Origin: Bacteriovorax stolpii
GTDB taxonomy: Bacteria > Bdellovibrionota > Bacteriovoracia > Bacteriovoracales > Bacteriovoracaceae
Direction of reading: 5' to 3'
DNA length: 7,713 nt
Assembly: GCA_945890905.1 (NCBI GenBank)
Contig: CAMDDI010000165.1
Span: 1-7,713, forward strand
Part shown: positions 4,947 through 7,713 of the stretch, one piece after another
Layout: each line of letters opens with the position of its first letter
How positions within the stretch are numbered: position 1 is the first letter of the stretch
Notes under the pieces: model-generated
The model's input: the letters and a program-made list of their open reading frames with translations, nothing else
Told to the model about the DNA's origin: nothing
Databases searched by the model: none
Translations under genes and position numbers: made by a program

Positions 4947-7713
4947 ATGCGAGTTTTAAGTTTATTGATTCTTCTCGTTTCGCTTTTTTCTTGTTCAGGA
5001 AAAAGCACCTCCAAGGCCAATTTTAATTTTGTGGTAACAAATCAAAATATCTCCGTAGCGGGTGGACTCATCATTTACGGAAAGAATCTCTCAACCAGTG
5101 AGTCTTTTAGCCGGATCCTCACAGGCACAGGAGAGATTAACGAAACTCTCCCGCATGGAACCTATTTTATCGGAGCCGTTGGCTGGGCGGGGAATGGATT
5201 CACAGGCACTACGTCTTGTGCATTTGCTCAGTCTCAAGTTGTGTCTGGTGATCAGATGACCATCGACCTCACCCTATCTGAATCTAACTGTTTTAGTTCG
5301 ACTGTCACTACCGACCCAGGTCACGGAAGTCCATTAAGATTTTCAAAAAGTATTCAGTACTTCTGCGACACCACCCTTTCAACTCTAGCAGCAACCGCTA
5401 ACTGCTCTTATGATATGCTAGGCCCGAACAATCATAAAGGTTTCATAGGCAGCTTTAAATATCTGCTCAATTCAAAGGCGGGAGAGAGTATTGCTTCTGA
5501 CTGCTATACTTCTGATGGTCTCAACGTCACTGCAGCTGGCGACACCAATGACTTAAATATCCCTATGTTCAATGGAAACGCTGCACTTTCTTATCAAATT
5601 AAAATTTTTCTTGCGGCCGATTGTGCGGAATCTCAAGGCACACTTACTCGATCGATAGTCGAGGAGACCGATATTAAGGTGAACCCCTACTCCACGACTC
5701 AAAATAATGTGCTAGTGCAAGTTAAGACGGCAGATGTTTGCGCGATCTCAGACGAGCTCAATCTTGCCACTGGATATGCGGCGGGACTCGGAACTGTAAA
5801 TGATCCCTTCGTAATCTGCTCTCCTCAGCAGCTCGGACGTCTTCAGGCAAACTACGGGGCAGAGTTTGCTAACTCATATGTCATCGGAAGAGATCTTGAC
5901 CTTATCTCTGGCCTCAAGGCCGGAACTCTGGCACCAACACCCTACAGTGCATGCTTAAATGATGGAGATACGTTTATTCCTATCGGTTCAATTTTCGATT
6001 CAAGTTGTGTGCGTACAAACTCTACTGATGGTTTTGCCGGAAATTTTGATGGAAACCATAAGACCATAAAGCACTTCCGATTTTCAACTGAAGAGGATGA
6101 TGCTGCATTCTTCATCAGTCTAGGTGGTACTGGCCAAATAGTTAACCTCACTCTAGATAAACTTGAGATCCAAGGTGGCAGCAACACCGCAGGGCTTATT
6201 TCAAACTCAAGCGGCATTATTCAAAACATTCATGTTACAAATTCACAGATCCGAGGTGAAGGAGACTACGCGGCCTCAATTGTTTCGCAACAAAACTCAG
6301 GTCCTATTTCAAGTCTGCACGCCAAAAATAATTTAATTGAAGGCATAAATCATGTAGGGGGACTCATTGGTTTTTCAACTGGGCCGATCAATGACTCAAG
6401 CTTTGACGGAACCATAGACGCTCGACAGGGATCGAAGGTTGGCGGAATCGCTGGAGCAGCATCTGGGCTATCGAATTGCATATCAACTGGCCTCATCGAC
6501 GGCGCAGGAATTCAGCTTGGTGGTCTTGTAGGAGAATCGACGGGAATCATCCACTCCTCTCGCTCTGACATGTTTCTGAAATCTTGGGATACGGCTTCAG
6601 AGAATAAAGTCGGCGGTCTTGTAGGAGATTGTAATGCTGGCTGTTCAGTCATTTCTAACAGCTTCTTTCACGGACGAATCTCTACCACTTGTAGTAATCC
6701 CGCCTGCGAAATTGGCGGAATCGCTGGAGTTGCTCCATCGGTTAGTGATTCATTTAGTGTTCAAGATTTATCGGCCCTAGGGGGACAAGACGGAACCTTT
6801 GTCTCGGTTACTGAAGCTTGGAATCAAAGTAGCTCTTCGACATTTTGTACGGGGAGTTCTTTTGTGAAGTGTGAAGTAGGTGATCTTCCTAGGCATGCCT
6901 ATGAAGACAGTGATTGCCTATCAAGTGTCAACAACTCAGATATTTTTTCAGGTCAAACTGCACTCGGAACCCAAAGCTCACCTTATTTAATTTGTAATCC
7001 TATTCAATGGGCGGCGATAGATCTAACCAGTCACTACAAACTTTCTCAAAATATCAATCTGAGTGAGATGACAAAGTTAGGAGCTTTATCCGGAAGTCTG
7101 GATGGAAATAAAAAAATCGTTTTCGGATTTGGTGGTACTGATTCAGATAATAAGTCTTCACTATTTTCGTCGATCGAAACAACTGGATCAGTGAAGAATC
7201 TCACCATCGCTGGATTCCACTTCCAAACCGGTGATACGAATAAAAACTTGGCAGCCCTTGCCACCGTCAACGACGGGACCATCAGCAACGTATCATCGGT
7301 GGGCATAGATCTGATCAGTTCAGTAGAACCAAATCTTATAGCAGGCCTTGTCATCGATAACAATGGGACTATGTCTAACGTGAAAGTAGATGGAGACATT
7401 CTAGCTCAAGAAACCATTGGGGGAATAGCCTACCGAAACATGGGAGTTATCGAGAAAGCAATGTCACATCTTAGGATCTCTGAATACTTAGAAGCTCCTA
7501 GTGCTGGCCACATCGGAGGAATCGTTGGGATCAATAGTAAAACGATTAGGACCTCCACGTTTAGAGGATCAATCAGAACCGTCGATCAAACTGTTCGAGT
7601 CGGAGGGATCGCTGGATTCATGAGTTACGTCTCTGGTTCTTATCCATCCATCACTGATTCTTACGTTGATAAAGAAGGTAGAATACAAGTTGGGGCGACT
7701 ACAGCGCTAGTGG
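4947..7713 (+). CDS. Large GLUG-repeat surface lipoprotein, N-terminal 922 residues (3' end beyond window)
   Basis: One frame stays open from ATG 4947 to the window end. AAGGA (4933-4937) lies 9 nt before the start. MRVLSLL plus a hydrophobic run ends in the lipobox LFSC, with the lipidated Cys at 16, so it is an exported lipoprotein. Residues 23-275 are probably beta-rich, contain several cysteines and match no family I recognise. Two related modules follow. Module A opens with GTVNDPFVICSPQQL (282-296), then FDGNHKTI (367-374), then Gly-rich GLUG-type motifs at 470 (VGGLIG), 498 (VGGIAG), 524 (LGGLVG), 555 (VGGLVG) and 589 (IGGIAG), with weaker ones at 415 and 442. Module B opens with GTQSSPYLICNPIQW (674-688), then LDGNKKIV (718-725) and motifs at 798, 824 (degenerate), 856 and 885. 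The spacing of 26-34 residues suggests beta-helix turns. GLUG repeats are known from bacterial surface proteins and adhesins; an adhesive role here is inference. Confidence 0.93.
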   Translation, partial: MRVLSLLILLVSLFSCSGKSTSKANFNFVVTNQNISVAGGLIIYGKNLSTSESFSRILTGTGEINETLPHGTYFIGAVGWAGNGFTGTTSCAFAQSQVVSGDQMTIDLTLSESNCFSSTVTTDPGHGSPLRFSKSIQYFCDTTLSTLAATANCSYDMLGPNNHKGFIGSFKYLLNSKAGESIASDCYTSDGLNVTAAGDTNDLNIPMFNGNAALSYQIKIFLAADCAESQGTLTRSIVEETDIKVNPYSTTQNNVLVQVKTADVCAISDELNLATGYAAGLGTVNDPFVICSPQQLGRLQANYGAEFANSYVIGRDLDLISGLKAGTLAPTPYSACLNDGDTFIPIGSIFDSSCVRTNSTDGFAGNFDGNHKTIKHFRFSTEEDDAAFFISLGGTGQIVNLTLDKLEIQGGSNTAGLISNSSGIIQNIHVTNSQIRGEGDYAASIVSQQNSGPISSLHAKNNLIEGINHVGGLIGFSTGPINDSSFDGTIDARQGSKVGGIAGAASGLSNCISTGLIDGAGIQLGGLVGESTGIIHSSRSDMFLKSWDTASENKVGGLVGDCNAGCSVISNSFFHGRISTTCSNPACEIGGIAGVAPSVSDSFSVQDLSALGGQDGTFVSVTEAWNQSSSSTFCTGSSFVKCEVGDLPRHAYEDSDCLSSVNNSDIFSGQTALGTQSSPYLICNPIQWAAIDLTSHYKLSQNINLSEMTKLGALSGSLDGNKKIVFGFGGTDSDNKSSLFSSIETTGSVKNLTIAGFHFQTGDTNKNLAALATVNDGTISNVSSVGIDLISSVEPNLIAGLVIDNNGTMSNVKVDGDILAQETIGGIAYRNMGVIEKAMSHLRISEYLEAPSAGHIGGIVGINSKTIRTSTFRGSIRTVDQTVRVGGIAGFMSYVSGSYPSITDSYVDKEGRIQVGATTALV

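Noticed and set aside
5942..6217. Minus-strand open frame within the GLUG lipoprotein gene
   Set aside because: It is antisense to a continuous, repeat-containing coding frame and has no recognisable product. The same holds for the minus frame at 7046-7399.
6354..7616. Possible CRISPR or DNA tandem repeat, because similar GGxGGAATCGCTGGA strings recur
   Set aside because: The recurrence is at protein level (GLUG motifs), in frame, with varying spacing and third-base changes, so it is coding repetition.

Overview
The window is a piece of an AT-leaning bacterial genome from a Gram-negative organism. It has a TonB-dependent outer-membrane receptor, two secreted Sec-signal proteins of the DUF4360 type and two lipoproteins. 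Nearly every gene product here is predicted to leave the cytoplasm, and no housekeeping or mobile-element gene is visible. The protein style (DUF4360 pair, a large GLUG-repeat lipoprotein, many Cys-containing secreted proteins) would fit a Bdellovibrionota / Bacteriovorax-like predator. That placement is an inference from gene content only.

Layout. (1) Bases 1-384, minus strand: the N-terminal 128 codons of an unknown lipoprotein with a GTG start; its 3' end lies outside the window. (2) Bases 385-946: a gap of about 560 bp holding terminator-like hairpins and a startless minus-strand open stretch that may be a gene remnant. (3) Bases 947-1552 and 1612-2334, plus strand: two tandem, diverged DUF4360 paralogues separated by a GC-rich hairpin. 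(4) Bases 2335-2679: a gap with a very stable hairpin (2556-2589) and a plausible promoter. (5) Bases 2680-4743: a complete FecA-like TonB-dependent receptor of 687 residues, closed by a strong intrinsic terminator (4793-4817). (6) From 4947 to the window end: the first 922 codons of a very large lipoprotein with two copies of a GLUG-repeat module, still open at base 7713.

How they may work together. The receptor would import a ferric chelate or other scarce nutrient across the outer membrane. Its partners (TonB-ExbBD, periplasmic binding protein, ABC transporter) are not next to it, so its substrate cannot be read from context. The DUF4360 pair looks like a small secreted-protein operon of unknown function. 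The GLUG lipoprotein is probably a surface repeat protein, possibly adhesive. Apart from the DUF4360 pair, the genes appear to be separate transcription units.
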